A program made the translations under genes and the position numbers. 61,255 bases of DNA, from positions 1 through 61,255 of the forward strand of contig CADBQG010000007.1 in assembly GCA_902796805.1 (NCBI GenBank). The letters run 5' to 3'. Shown piece after piece: positions 53,744 to 61,255 of the stretch (positions are counted from its first letter, which is position 1; each line of letters begins with the position of its first letter). The notes below the pieces were generated by a model. That model was not told the DNA's origin. It worked only from the letters and a program-made list of their open reading frames with translations, and did not search any database. Origin of the DNA: an uncultured Bacteroidota bacterium. Lineage in GTDB: Bacteria > Bacteroidota > Bacteroidia > Bacteroidales > WCHB1-69.

Positions 53744-55945
53744 ATGGGTAAAATTACAGACAAGGAGATTCAGAAAACGTTGAAGGCCGTCTTCGGGTTC
53801 GACACTTTCAAAGGCAACCAGTTAAAGATAATCAAGGCTTTGCTGAAAGGCAAGGACTGTTTCGTGATAATGCCCACGGGCGGCGGAAAGTCGATGTGCT
53901 ACCAGCTGCCGGCGCTGATGAGCGACGGCACTGCCATCGTCATCTCGCCGCTGATAGCGCTGATGAAGAACCAGGTGGACGCCATCAGGAACTTCGGCAC
54001 AGAGATAGGCGTGGCACACTTCCTCAACTCCTCGCTCAACAAGGCGGAGATCAACGAGGTGAAGAAAGACCTGCTCTCGGGCAAGACGAAGTTGCTTTAT
54101 GTGGCGCCCGAGTCGCTGACAAAGGCCGAGAACGTGTCGTTCTTCCAGGATATCAACATCTCGTTCTACGCCATCGACGAGGCGCACTGCATCTCGGAGT
54201 GGGGGCACGACTTCCGTCCGGAATACAGGAACATAAGGAACATCATACAGCAGATCGGCAAGAACGTGCCGGTCATCGCCCTCACTGCCACCGCCACCCC
54301 GAAGGTGCAGAGCGACATACAGAAGAACCTCGGCATGGACAAGGCAGAGGTCTTCATCTCCTCGTTCAACCGCTCGAACCTTTACTACGAGGTGCGCGAG
54401 AAGAACAAGAACATCGACAAGGATGTGGTGAAATTCATCAAAAACCACCCCGGGAAGTCGGGCATCATATACTGCCTCAGCAGGAAGAAGGTGGAGGAGT
54501 TGGCCGTGCTGCTCCAGGAGAACGGGATACGCGCTCTGCCGTACCATGCAGGCCTCGACTCGAAGACCCGCGTGCAGAACCAAGACGACTTCCTGATGGA
54601 AAAAGCCGAGGTTATAGTGGCTACAATTGCTTTCGGCATGGGCATCGACAAACCAGACGTGAGGTTTGTGATACACTATGACATGCCCAAGAGCCTTGAA
54701 GGATACTACCAGGAGACCGGGCGCGCCGGCCGCGACGACGGCGAAGGCATCTGCATAGCCTTCTACGACCAGAAAGACCTCAACAAACTCGAGAAATTCT
54801 CGTCGAAGAAGTCTGTGTCAGAGCAGGAAATCGTGAAACAGCTGCTTGCTGAGACCGCCTCGTACGCCGAGTCGTCGAACTGCCGCAGGAAGCACCTGCT
54901 CCACTACTTCGGCGAGAACTTCGAGGAGGAAAACTGCCACAACTGCGACAACTGCAACCACCCGAAGCCAAAAATGGACGCCTCGGAACAGGTGCAGCTC
55001 CTGCTCGACGTGGTCCAGACCGTCAAGCAGCAGTTCAAGGAGGACCAGATCATAGACATCGTGTGCGGCAACAAGACAACCTCAATACTGAAGTTCCACC
55101 ACGAGAAACTAAAGCAGTTCGGCGAGGGCATGGACTACGACGCCAAGTTCTGGTCCAACATCGTAAGGCTTGCCATCTTCGACAACCTCATTGTGAAGGA
55201 CATAGAGAACTACGGACTTCTCAAGCTCACCGACAAGGGGAAAAAATACATGGTGAACCCGTATCCCATAATGGCCATCAAACCCAAGTCGGGCGACGAG
55301 GACGAAGACGACGTTGAGGTTGACCCCGTGGCCGGGAATGTGGAGGAGGCTTTCGACTCGGTTCTCTTCAGCCTGCTCAAGGATCTCAGAAAGACAATCT
55401 CCAAGGAGGAGAATCTCCCGCCTTTCATCATATTCCAGGATCCATCGTTGGAGGATATGTGCATTCAGTACCCCATAACCATGGAGGAGATGACACGCGT
55501 GGTTGGCGTGGGGCCGGGGAAGGCACAGAAGTACGGACGCCGTTTCATCGAGCTTATCAAACAGTATGTTGAGGAGAACGAGATCGACCGTCCGCAGGAC
55601 TTCGTCCTTAAGACCGTGGCCAAGAAGTCGGCCAACAAGCTCTTCATAATACAGGGCATCGACCACAAGATAAGCTTCGAGGACATTGCCATCGCGAAGG
55701 GTCTTGACATGGACGAACTGCTCACCGAGATAGAGCACATCGTGGCCTCAGGCGCCAAGATCGACATCACATACTACATAAACGAGGAAATAGAACCGTA
55801 CCATCAGGAAGACATAATCGAGTATTTCTCGACCGCCGACACCGACTCCGCCGAAGTCGCGCTCCAGGAACTCGGCGAAGACGAATATACCCTCGACGAG
55901 ATCCGTATCATGAGAATAAAGTATCTCTCTGATGTTGGCAACTGA
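53744..55945 (+). CDS. recQ: ATP-dependent DNA helicase RecQ
   Basis: 733 residues. Walker A MPTGGGKSMCYQLPA (about 44-58), DEAHCISEWGHDFRPEY, ALTATATPKVQ and QETGRAGRDDG define the SF2 RecQ core. The zinc-binding CRRKHLLHYFGENFE and CHNCDNC, a winged helix, an acidic linker and an HRDC domain follow. It is about 120 residues longer than E. coli RecQ because of the C-terminal extension, a feature of Bacteroidota RecQ. It unwinds forks and recombination intermediates. A single OmpH-like gene follows after 52 bases. Confidence 0.97.
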   Translation: MGKITDKEIQKTLKAVFGFDTFKGNQLKIIKALLKGKDCFVIMPTGGGKSMCYQLPALMSDGTAIVISPLIALMKNQVDAIRNFGTEIGVAHFLNSSLNKAEINEVKKDLLSGKTKLLYVAPESLTKAENVSFFQDINISFYAIDEAHCISEWGHDFRPEYRNIRNIIQQIGKNVPVIALTATATPKVQSDIQKNLGMDKAEVFISSFNRSNLYYEVREKNKNIDKDVVKFIKNHPGKSGIIYCLSRKKVEELAVLLQENGIRALPYHAGLDSKTRVQNQDDFLMEKAEVIVATIAFGMGIDKPDVRFVIHYDMPKSLEGYYQETGRAGRDDGEGICIAFYDQKDLNKLEKFSSKKSVSEQEIVKQLLAETASYAESSNCRRKHLLHYFGENFEEENCHNCDNCNHPKPKMDASEQVQLLLDVVQTVKQQFKEDQIIDIVCGNKTTSILKFHHEKLKQFGEGMDYDAKFWSNIVRLAIFDNLIVKDIENYGLLKLTDKGKKYMVNPYPIMAIKPKSGDEDEDDVEVDPVAGNVEEAFDSVLFSLLKDLRKTISKEENLPPFIIFQDPSLEDMCIQYPITMEEMTRVVGVGPGKAQKYGRRFIELIKQYVEENEIDRPQDFVLKTVAKKSANKLFIIQGIDHKISFEDIAIAKGLDMDELLTEIEHIVASGAKIDITYYINEEIEPYHQEDIIEYFSTADTDSAEVALQELGEDEYTLDEIRIMRIKYLSDVGN

Positions 55946-55997
55946 TTTTGTAAGTTTCATTCAGATTTAATAAAGAATTTCAATCACAACAAGTAAA

Positions 55998-56726
55998 ATG
56001 GAAGAGATTTTCAACGAAGAAAAAGTGGTCGGAACAGAAGGCCTTGATGAGAAAGAATTGACCGGCACCAGCGTGCCAGATGATGCGGAAAAGAAATCAC
56101 CCGACTGTGAAGGGAAGAAAAAAAGTTGTTCGATGGCGCATTGGATAGTGGACGCCTTGCTGGCCGCCGCTGTTGTGGCCCTTTTTGTGCTTCATTTCAC
56201 CGACGGCAGGTCGGCGAAGAAGAGCGCCGTGCGCACCCCAGTGGCCGAGGTGGGCAACGGCGAGGTGGTCTTCATAAACATAGACTCAATAAACGAGAAT
56301 TACGAGTTGGTGCACATTCTGACCGACAGCATAGACGCTGAGAAGCAGAAGCAGGCCGTGGTTTTCCAGAACCGCCAGAAGTCGCTCGAGCAGAAAGCCG
56401 CCAACTTCGAGAGAAACTACAGCTCCGGTTCCTTGACGCCGCAGCAGGCTCAGTATGCTCAGCAAAGCCTTCAGGAGGAGAGCACACGTCTGCAAAGCGA
56501 CTACGCGCAGGCACTTGAATCCCTGGAAATCCGTTACCAGTCGGCGCTGCAGACCATAGCCGACTCCCTGAACGCAGCCGCCAAGCGAGTGAACGCCGAC
56601 CATAACGCTTCGTACATATTCACCTACCAGAGCGGCGGCCAGTTGCTTTACGCCGACCCTGCCCACGACATCACTGTTGAGGTCCTCGACGAATTGAACA
56701 AGTCTTTCAAGAAGAAGAAAAAATAG
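55998..56726 (+). CDS. OmpH/Skp-like coiled-coil protein with N-terminal membrane anchor
   Basis: 242 residues. The first 47 are charged and probably cytoplasmic, a TM helix follows (about 48-66), then a long Gln/Ala/Ser-rich coiled coil (about 115-185). The family phrase VVFINIDSINENYELV marks it as OmpH-related. Typical Skp has a cleavable signal; here the anchor is a TM, so it is probably tethered with the coiled coil in the periplasm. The next gene begins 4 bases after its stop. Confidence 0.78.
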   Translation: MEEIFNEEKVVGTEGLDEKELTGTSVPDDAEKKSPDCEGKKKSCSMAHWIVDALLAAAVVALFVLHFTDGRSAKKSAVRTPVAEVGNGEVVFINIDSINENYELVHILTDSIDAEKQKQAVVFQNRQKSLEQKAANFERNYSSGSLTPQQAQYAQQSLQEESTRLQSDYAQALESLEIRYQSALQTIADSLNAAAKRVNADHNASYIFTYQSGGQLLYADPAHDITVEVLDELNKSFKKKKK

Positions 56727-56730
56727 CGGC

Positions 56731-57321
56731 ATGATAGAACTCGACAAGACATCCCCGGAGAAGAATGGAAACCCGGTGGGGGCGGCACATTATGTTGTTC
56801 TTTTCGCGGCTTTGGGACTCGTTGCGGCCGGCCTTTGTCTTGCAGCAGGCAGCCGGGTGCGCCAGAAGGAACGCGCTGCCGCCGAGGAGAACGCCTTCAT
56901 CGACAGTCTGCATGTGTTCCCCGAAGTCGACTTTGTGGACAGCCTCTATGCCCGCGTTGAGCTCAAGAAGTACGACAACGAGGCCGGGTCGCCGAGGGAC
57001 GTATATTACTACGCCGTTGACAGCGCCGGCCGCGCCACCGACGAGGTTGTGCATGAAACGCATTTCTACGACAACGAGCAAAAGTACATCGACGGCAACA
57101 TAAAGTCTGACAAGCGCGACGGACTGTGGTACGCGTACTACCCAGACGGCACTGTCCAGACAATGGCGTATTACAAGGATGGCAAGGAGAATGGACGCTA
57201 CACGGTCTTCTACCCTGACGGCAAAGTGCGTTACACCGGCCTCTACAAGTATGGTGAGAAAATAGGGGAGTGGAGGTTCTACAACGCTGACGGCACAGTT
57301 GACCACAAGGAGGAGTACTGA
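56731..57321 (+). CDS. Membrane-anchored MORN/YwqK-repeat protein
   Basis: 196 residues. A TM segment at about 20-42 precedes three MORN-like repeats of the YwqK type (DGLWYAYYPDGTVQ, NGRYTVFYPDGKVR, GEWRFYNADGTVD, about 130-196). Such repeats often occur in envelope or contact-dependent systems, but the function is not established. It ends the recQ run and is followed by a two-way terminator. Confidence 0.8.
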   Translation: MIELDKTSPEKNGNPVGAAHYVVLFAALGLVAAGLCLAAGSRVRQKERAAAEENAFIDSLHVFPEVDFVDSLYARVELKKYDNEAGSPRDVYYYAVDSAGRATDEVVHETHFYDNEQKYIDGNIKSDKRDGLWYAYYPDGTVQTMAYYKDGKENGRYTVFYPDGKVRYTGLYKYGEKIGEWRFYNADGTVDHKEEY

Positions 57322-57327
57322 AAAATG

Positions 57328-57353
57328 AAGAGAGGAGGCGTCTCCTCTCTTTT
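57328..57353. terminator. Two-way terminator between the YwqK gene and the amidase
   Basis: AAGAGAGGAG (57328-57337) pairs with CTCCTCTCTT (57342-57351) around a GCGT tetraloop, then TT on the plus side. It overlaps the amidase stop. Confidence 0.8.
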
Positions 57354-58533
57354 ATTTCATTCGTTTCACGGCTTCGCCTACCGGGATTTTCTCGTCGCCG
57401 TCGAAAGCTATCACGAAAGCGTCGGGGTATCTCTCTTTGACGGTCTTGAGAAGTTTCTTTGCGTCGTCGAGGGTGCTTTCGTTGCCGGCGGTGTATTTCC
57501 AGAGGCCGTTTTCATGAAACCTGTTCACATTGGGAAGTCCTTTGAACCTTGAGTCTGAGAACGGTATTTTCTCGGGCATCGCCATGAACTGCACCATGAA
57601 TTTAACGCCGTCGGGCGATGTCAGCCTTCCTTTTCCTGCTTCTTTTTCTGGAACTTCCGTTTTAGAAAGCTGATTATCAGCAGGATTATCATTGATGTTA
57701 TCATTGTTGGATGTTTTGTTGTCTGTAGTTTTGTCGTTGTCGCGTTTTTCGGCCACGTCATTGCCAGTGATCTGTGTGTAGTATGAGGCAAAGGCCTGGT
57801 ATATGGCGTTGGCCACGTTGTCCTTGTTGTCGTCGCTGAGGAGGTATTTCTCGTCGTCGGTGTTGGTGAGGAAGCCCATCTCGATGAGGATGCTGGGCAT
57901 GGCCACCTTGTAGAGCACCCAGAAGCCGGCCTGTTTCACACCGCGGTTGAGCAGTCTGGTCTCCCTGATGAGGTTCTTCTGCACCTTGTCGGCGAGGAGT
58001 ATCGAGTTGTTGAGGTAGGCGGAGGAGTAGAGCGAGAAGAGGATGGCAGCTTCTGGAGAGTTGGGGTTGAAGCCGTCGTAGTTGTTCTGGTAGTTGCTTT
58101 CCTTGAGCATCGCGGAGTTCTCGGCGCGGGCCACTGCCTGGTTGGCGTCCGACTTGTGCAGCCCCATCACGAAGGTCTCTATCCCGTTGGCGTTGCGGTT
58201 ATCGTTGGCGTTGCAGTGGAACGATATGAAGAGGTCGGCGTGGTTGGAGTTGGCAATCTCGGCGCGGCGGTACAGCTCCACGAAGACGTCGGTCTTGCGG
58301 GTGTATATGACCTTGACGCCGGGGCAGTTATCGCTTATCAGCCTGCCGGTCTTCAGCGCCACGCTCAGCGCCACGTCCTTTTCCTTGGAGAGCCTGCCGA
58401 TGCAGCCGGGGTCCTTCCCGCCGTGTCCAGCGTCAATCACAACCTTGAACGGCTTCTGGCTGTTCTGGCTGAAAGCCGCCGCCAAGGGAAAAAATAACAA
58501 CAAATATACTAATGGAAAAAATTTCGAGTTCAT
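57352..58533 (-). CDS. N-acetylmuramoyl-L-alanine amidase (Amidase_3) with SPOR-like C-terminus
   Basis: 393 residues. A signal peptide (about 1-22) leads to a zinc amidase domain: VVIDAGHGGKDPG (His37), the SKEKDVAL Glu (E51), the FISFHCNAN His and the ILIEMGFLTN Glu. It cuts the peptide from glycan strands of peptidoglycan, usually at division. A low-complexity Asn/Asp-rich linker (about 255-290) joins it to a C-terminal SPOR-like domain (about 310-393, VKFMVQFMAM). It is divergent from lptD, and the -7 elements of the two are only 12 bases apart. Confidence 0.93.
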   Translation of the reverse strand: MNSKFFPLVYLLLFFPLAAAFSQNSQKPFKVVIDAGHGGKDPGCIGRLSKEKDVALSVALKTGRLISDNCPGVKVIYTRKTDVFVELYRRAEIANSNHADLFISFHCNANDNRNANGIETFVMGLHKSDANQAVARAENSAMLKESNYQNNYDGFNPNSPEAAILFSLYSSAYLNNSILLADKVQKNLIRETRLLNRGVKQAGFWVLYKVAMPSILIEMGFLTNTDDEKYLLSDDNKDNVANAIYQAFASYYTQITGNDVAEKRDNDKTTDNKTSNNDNINDNPADNQLSKTEVPEKEAGKGRLTSPDGVKFMVQFMAMPEKIPFSDSRFKGLPNVNRFHENGLWKYTAGNESTLDDAKKLLKTVKERYPDAFVIAFDGDEKIPVGEAVKRMK

Positions 58534-58552
58534 TCTATTAAGAAATTTTAAC

Positions 58553-58560
58553 TATTTTTG
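58553..58560 (+). promoter_or_regulatory. -7 element for lptD, inside the amidase leader
   Basis: TATTTTTG, matching TAnnTTTG; predicted start about 58567. It lies within the transcribed leader of the amidase. Confidence 0.55.
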
Positions 58561-58572
58561 CCGATTTTGTCG

Positions 58573-58580
58573 CAAAGATA
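58573..58580 (-). promoter_or_regulatory. -7 element for the amidase, inside the lptD leader
   Basis: TATCTTTGCG on the minus strand, matching TAnnTTTG; predicted start about 58566. It lies within the leader transcribed from the lptD promoter. Confidence 0.6.
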
Positions 58581-58607
58581 TAATATATAGACTCAAGATT
58601 CCGCATA

Positions 58608-61220
58608 TTGGTTAAAAAAATATACACACTGGATTTTTCATATTTAGGAAGATTTATAATCTTCCTGGCATTCAGTGTGTTATATGTTTTCGCTGATGCG
58701 CAGGCGCCGGTGAGCAGGAAAAAGCAGCGCGGGCTCGCCGACTCAACGCAGCAGGGCTTGCTGAACCCCGACTACGTGGAAAGTTCCGATTCGGGCCGCC
58801 GGCAGGTGAAAGTGATATCGCCCAACGCCGTTACCTCGATAGTGAAGTACAGCGCCAAGGACTCGGTTGTGCACGACCTCAAGAGGCGCTACACCTACCT
58901 TTTCGGCGGCGCGGTGGCGAAGTACGAGGACATGGAGCTGCACGCCGACTACATAGAAATCGACTACAAGAACGGCGAGTTGTACGCCTGCGGCGTGTCC
59001 GACAGCGGCGGCGTGCTGCATGGCAACCCCGTCTTCGTGCAGGGCGACGCCAACTACCGCGCCAGGGAGATCAAGTACAACTTCAACACGAAGAAGGGCA
59101 AGATTTCCCACGTGATAACCACGCAGGACGACGGATACATACACGGCGAGCAGGTGAAGAAGATAGGCGACAACGTGGCTTTCATCAAGCGCGGAAAGTA
59201 CACCACCTGCGAGCTCATGGACCCGCATTTCGAGATTGCCTTCTCGAAGGCGAAGTTCATACAGCACGACAAGATTGTGATCGGGCCGGCATACCTCAGT
59301 TTCTCCGACATGCCGACTCCGCTTGCGCTGCCGTTCGGGTTCTTCCCCCTCGACGCCCGCCACAAGTCCGGACTGGTTATGCCCTCTTTCGGGCGCGCCG
59401 GCTCGCTCGGCTTCTACCTCCAGGACCTCGGCTTCTACTTCGCGATAAACGACAATCTCGACCTTCTGCTTTCGGCCGACCTCTATACGCGCGGCAGCTG
59501 GGCGATAAAGGCCAAGTCGAACTACGTCGTCAAGTACAAGTGCAACGGTCTCGTGGAACTGGCCTTCGCCAGGACGCTCTCGGGCGACCGCATCGACACC
59601 GCCAACTTCAAGAAGTCGAACAACTACAAGATATACTGGGACCACAAGCAGGACTCCAAGTCGCACCCCACTACGCGCTTCAACGCCCACATCGACATAC
59701 AGAGCTCCAACTACGCGAGGTACAACATGACCTCCGCGAAGGACTACCTCTCCAACCAGTTCACCTCCAGCGTGAACTTCTCCACTTCTGCTGCCAACGT
59801 CTTCTTCTTCGACGCCACGGTTTCGTACTCGCAGAACACGGGCAACAAGACCGTGAACCTGAAACTTCCCAACATCAGCATGTCGGTGGCGCAGTTCTAC
59901 CCATTCCGCAAGAAGGACAAGGTAGGCCCGCTCAAGTGGTACGACAACATCTCGATGAAATGGAACTCGCAGATTGTGGGGCAGGTAAACACCTACGACT
60001 CTCTCTTCTTCAAGCCAAAGACCTGGCGTGACTTCGAGACCGGCATGATGCACACCATTCCGATAACGATTCCCATAAAGATAGCCAAGACGATAAACTG
60101 GAACACCTCTGTAACCCTGACGGAGAAGTGGTATCTCCAGCATTACGAGAGGTTCATGTCGGTTGACTCCGCAGTTTCAGAGTATCCGCAACTACAGCAA
60201 GTCTTTAAGCGCAAGTTCGGGGCGGTGCACGACCTCAGGGTCTCCTCCGACCTTACCACTAAGGTCTATTTCATGTACGTTTTCAAGAAGGGCGCCCTGA
60301 ACGCGATCCGCCACATAGTTACCCCCACGTTGAACTTCACGTTCCAGCCGCTGCTGAACGGCAAGTCGAATGCCACATACGTGAACCCGCAGACCGGCGA
60401 GCTTGTGGAGTACTCGTACTACGACAACTCCATATTCGGAGGCTCGAACCGGCGCATGACCGCCCGGGCGCAGGTCTCCTTCGGCAACAACCTCGAAATC
60501 AAGGTGCGTTCGAGAAAGGACACGATTACAGGCACCAAGAAGATCCCCATAATCGACAACTTCAACATCTCGATGTACTACGACTTCGCCGCCGACTCGC
60601 TAAGGTGGTCGAATCTCACCATGAGCGGGCGAAGCACCCTGTTCAAGCAGCTTTATCTCACCTACAGCTTCATCTTCGACCCCTACAGCATAAACTCCGA
60701 AGGACGGCGAGTCAACGTAACGGAGTGGAAGGCCAACCGCAAGCTGCTCCGCTTCTCCTCCGGAACATACACCGTCTCGCTCAACTACCGCATCGACCAC
60801 AACACGTTCAAGTCGAAGGACGAGGAACGCCAGCGCGACAGGCTGCCATGGTCGCTGACTTTCAACTACACCTTCACCTACGGTATCAACGACAACCTCG
60901 ACTATTACCGGAATCTCTACTGGGGCGAGGAGATAAAGCCCTACAAGCACAATATGGTGCACACGCTCAACGTCACCGGCGAGGTGAACGTCACGAAAAA
61001 ATGGAAGGTGTCGTTCACCACAGGCTACGACTTCGTGCAGAAGTCGCTGTCGTACACTTCCATAGACATATACCGCGACATGCACTGCTGGGAGATGGGC
61101 TTCAACTGGATTCCCGTGGGCGGCCGCCGCGGCTTCACATTCACCATCAACGTCAAATCGTCAACCCTCAAGGATGTGCTGAAACTAACCGTACCATACG
61201 ATTTCAGGACGAACCTATAA
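58608..61220 (+). CDS. lptD: LPS-assembly protein LptD-like outer-membrane protein
   Basis: 870 residues. It inserts LPS into the outer leaflet together with an LptE-type partner. A signal anchor or peptide (about 1-32, YVFADAQ) precedes an OstA/LptA-type jellyroll (about 75-220, LFGGAVAKYEDMELHADYIEIDY). The barrel follows (FPLDARHKSGLVMPSFGRAGSLGFYLQDLGFYF is a family block, given here in two parts: FPLDARHKSGLV and SLGFYLQDLGFYF). The start is inferred as TTG at 58608: an in-frame TAA lies at 58581 and no in-frame ATG lies between it and the signal region. Confidence 0.9.
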   Translation: MVKKIYTLDFSYLGRFIIFLAFSVLYVFADAQAPVSRKKQRGLADSTQQGLLNPDYVESSDSGRRQVKVISPNAVTSIVKYSAKDSVVHDLKRRYTYLFGGAVAKYEDMELHADYIEIDYKNGELYACGVSDSGGVLHGNPVFVQGDANYRAREIKYNFNTKKGKISHVITTQDDGYIHGEQVKKIGDNVAFIKRGKYTTCELMDPHFEIAFSKAKFIQHDKIVIGPAYLSFSDMPTPLALPFGFFPLDARHKSGLVMPSFGRAGSLGFYLQDLGFYFAINDNLDLLLSADLYTRGSWAIKAKSNYVVKYKCNGLVELAFARTLSGDRIDTANFKKSNNYKIYWDHKQDSKSHPTTRFNAHIDIQSSNYARYNMTSAKDYLSNQFTSSVNFSTSAANVFFFDATVSYSQNTGNKTVNLKLPNISMSVAQFYPFRKKDKVGPLKWYDNISMKWNSQIVGQVNTYDSLFFKPKTWRDFETGMMHTIPITIPIKIAKTINWNTSVTLTEKWYLQHYERFMSVDSAVSEYPQLQQVFKRKFGAVHDLRVSSDLTTKVYFMYVFKKGALNAIRHIVTPTLNFTFQPLLNGKSNATYVNPQTGELVEYSYYDNSIFGGSNRRMTARAQVSFGNNLEIKVRSRKDTITGTKKIPIIDNFNISMYYDFAADSLRWSNLTMSGRSTLFKQLYLTYSFIFDPYSINSEGRRVNVTEWKANRKLLRFSSGTYTVSLNYRIDHNTFKSKDEERQRDRLPWSLTFNYTFTYGINDNLDYYRNLYWGEEIKPYKHNMVHTLNVTGEVNVTKKWKVSFTTGYDFVQKSLSYTSIDIYRDMHCWEMGFNWIPVGGRRGFTFTINVKSSTLKDVLKLTVPYDFRTNL

Positions 61221-61228
61221 TAATTTCC

Positions 61229-61255
61229 TGTAGCGGCGCGATTTATCGCTCCGTT
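61229..61255. repeat. Possible REP-like palindrome cut by the window end
   Basis: GTAGCGGCGCGATTTATCGC and the following bases contain GCGA-TTTA-TCGC (61238-61249). It resembles the GCGATTTATCGC-type extragenic palindromes common in some bacteria. Only one incomplete copy is visible, and it may simply be the lptD terminator. Confidence 0.35.

Noticed and set aside
53822..54676. Antisense frame of 284 codons opposite recQ
   Set aside because: A shadow of the recQ coding strand.
58743..60143. Long open frame of 466 codons antisense to lptD
   Set aside because: It mirrors the lptD reading frame, has Val/Glu/His-rich composition without any domain, and lptD is clearly the real gene.
1..61255. 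CRISPR array, insertion sequence, integrase or rRNA
   Set aside because: No regularly spaced repeats, transposase motifs or rRNA-like sequence seen on either strand.

Overview
The window comes from a T9SS-bearing member of the Bacteroidota, most likely an uncultured Bacteroidales. The evidence is a porP-gldKLMN type IX secretion (T9SS) operon, two proteins ending in T9SS C-terminal sorting domains, a single-chain SecDF, a Bacteroidota-style LptD, and 22 copies of the Bacteroidales -7 promoter element (TAnnTTTG) about 5-10 bases before predicted transcription starts. Shine-Dalgarno sites are mostly absent, as is usual in this group. Coding DNA is moderately GC-rich and intergenic DNA is AT-rich. 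I see no insertion sequence, prophage, CRISPR array, rRNA or broken gene. The species cannot be named from this sequence.

Layout. 1-8,000: a 1390-residue modular T9SS cargo protein (-), purH (+) and a Na/Pi cotransporter (-). 8,000-10,000: tRNA(CAU) and the SOS-type umuDC pair. 10,000-13,350: iron alcohol dehydrogenase, HdrB-like and HdrA-like genes in one run. 13,365-14,926: an RlmI-type methyltransferase and a second tRNA(CAU), both (-). 14,927-22,341: a nitroreductase lipoprotein, an Omp28-type T9SS cargo, then tsaC-coaD-thioredoxin-like-TlpA-DUF6029 in one tight run. 22,342-29,521: pepE, secDF, a VWA membrane protein and trpS (all -). 29,686-33,352: acyl-CoA ligase and fRMsr (+), converging on nadB (-). 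33,481-41,315: a large FISUMP-type surface protein (-), divergent from a run of nucleoside phosphorylase, periplasmic-binding-like protein and priA (+). 41,339-43,737: half-transketolase, ECF sigma factor, small membrane protein and Spy-like protein (all -). 43,815-53,536: a 1150-residue outer-membrane protein with SprA-like phrases, then porP-gldKLMN. 53,744-61,220: recQ, an OmpH-like protein and a MORN/YwqK protein (+), then an amidase (-) divergent from lptD (+).

The theme that ties much of the window together is cell-envelope export: SecDF moves proteins across the inner membrane, PorP/GldKLMN carries CTD cargo to the surface, LptD inserts LPS, the amidase remodels peptidoglycan, and a group of thioredoxin-fold proteins (Omp28-type, CVDC, WCKPC) suggests extracytoplasmic thiol chemistry. 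The best candidates for new biology are the SprA-like protein upstream of the T9SS operon, the alcohol dehydrogenase/HdrB/HdrA set without HdrC, the orphan half-transketolase joined to an ECF sigma cassette, the secreted thiol cluster, and the mutually embedded amidase/lptD promoters.
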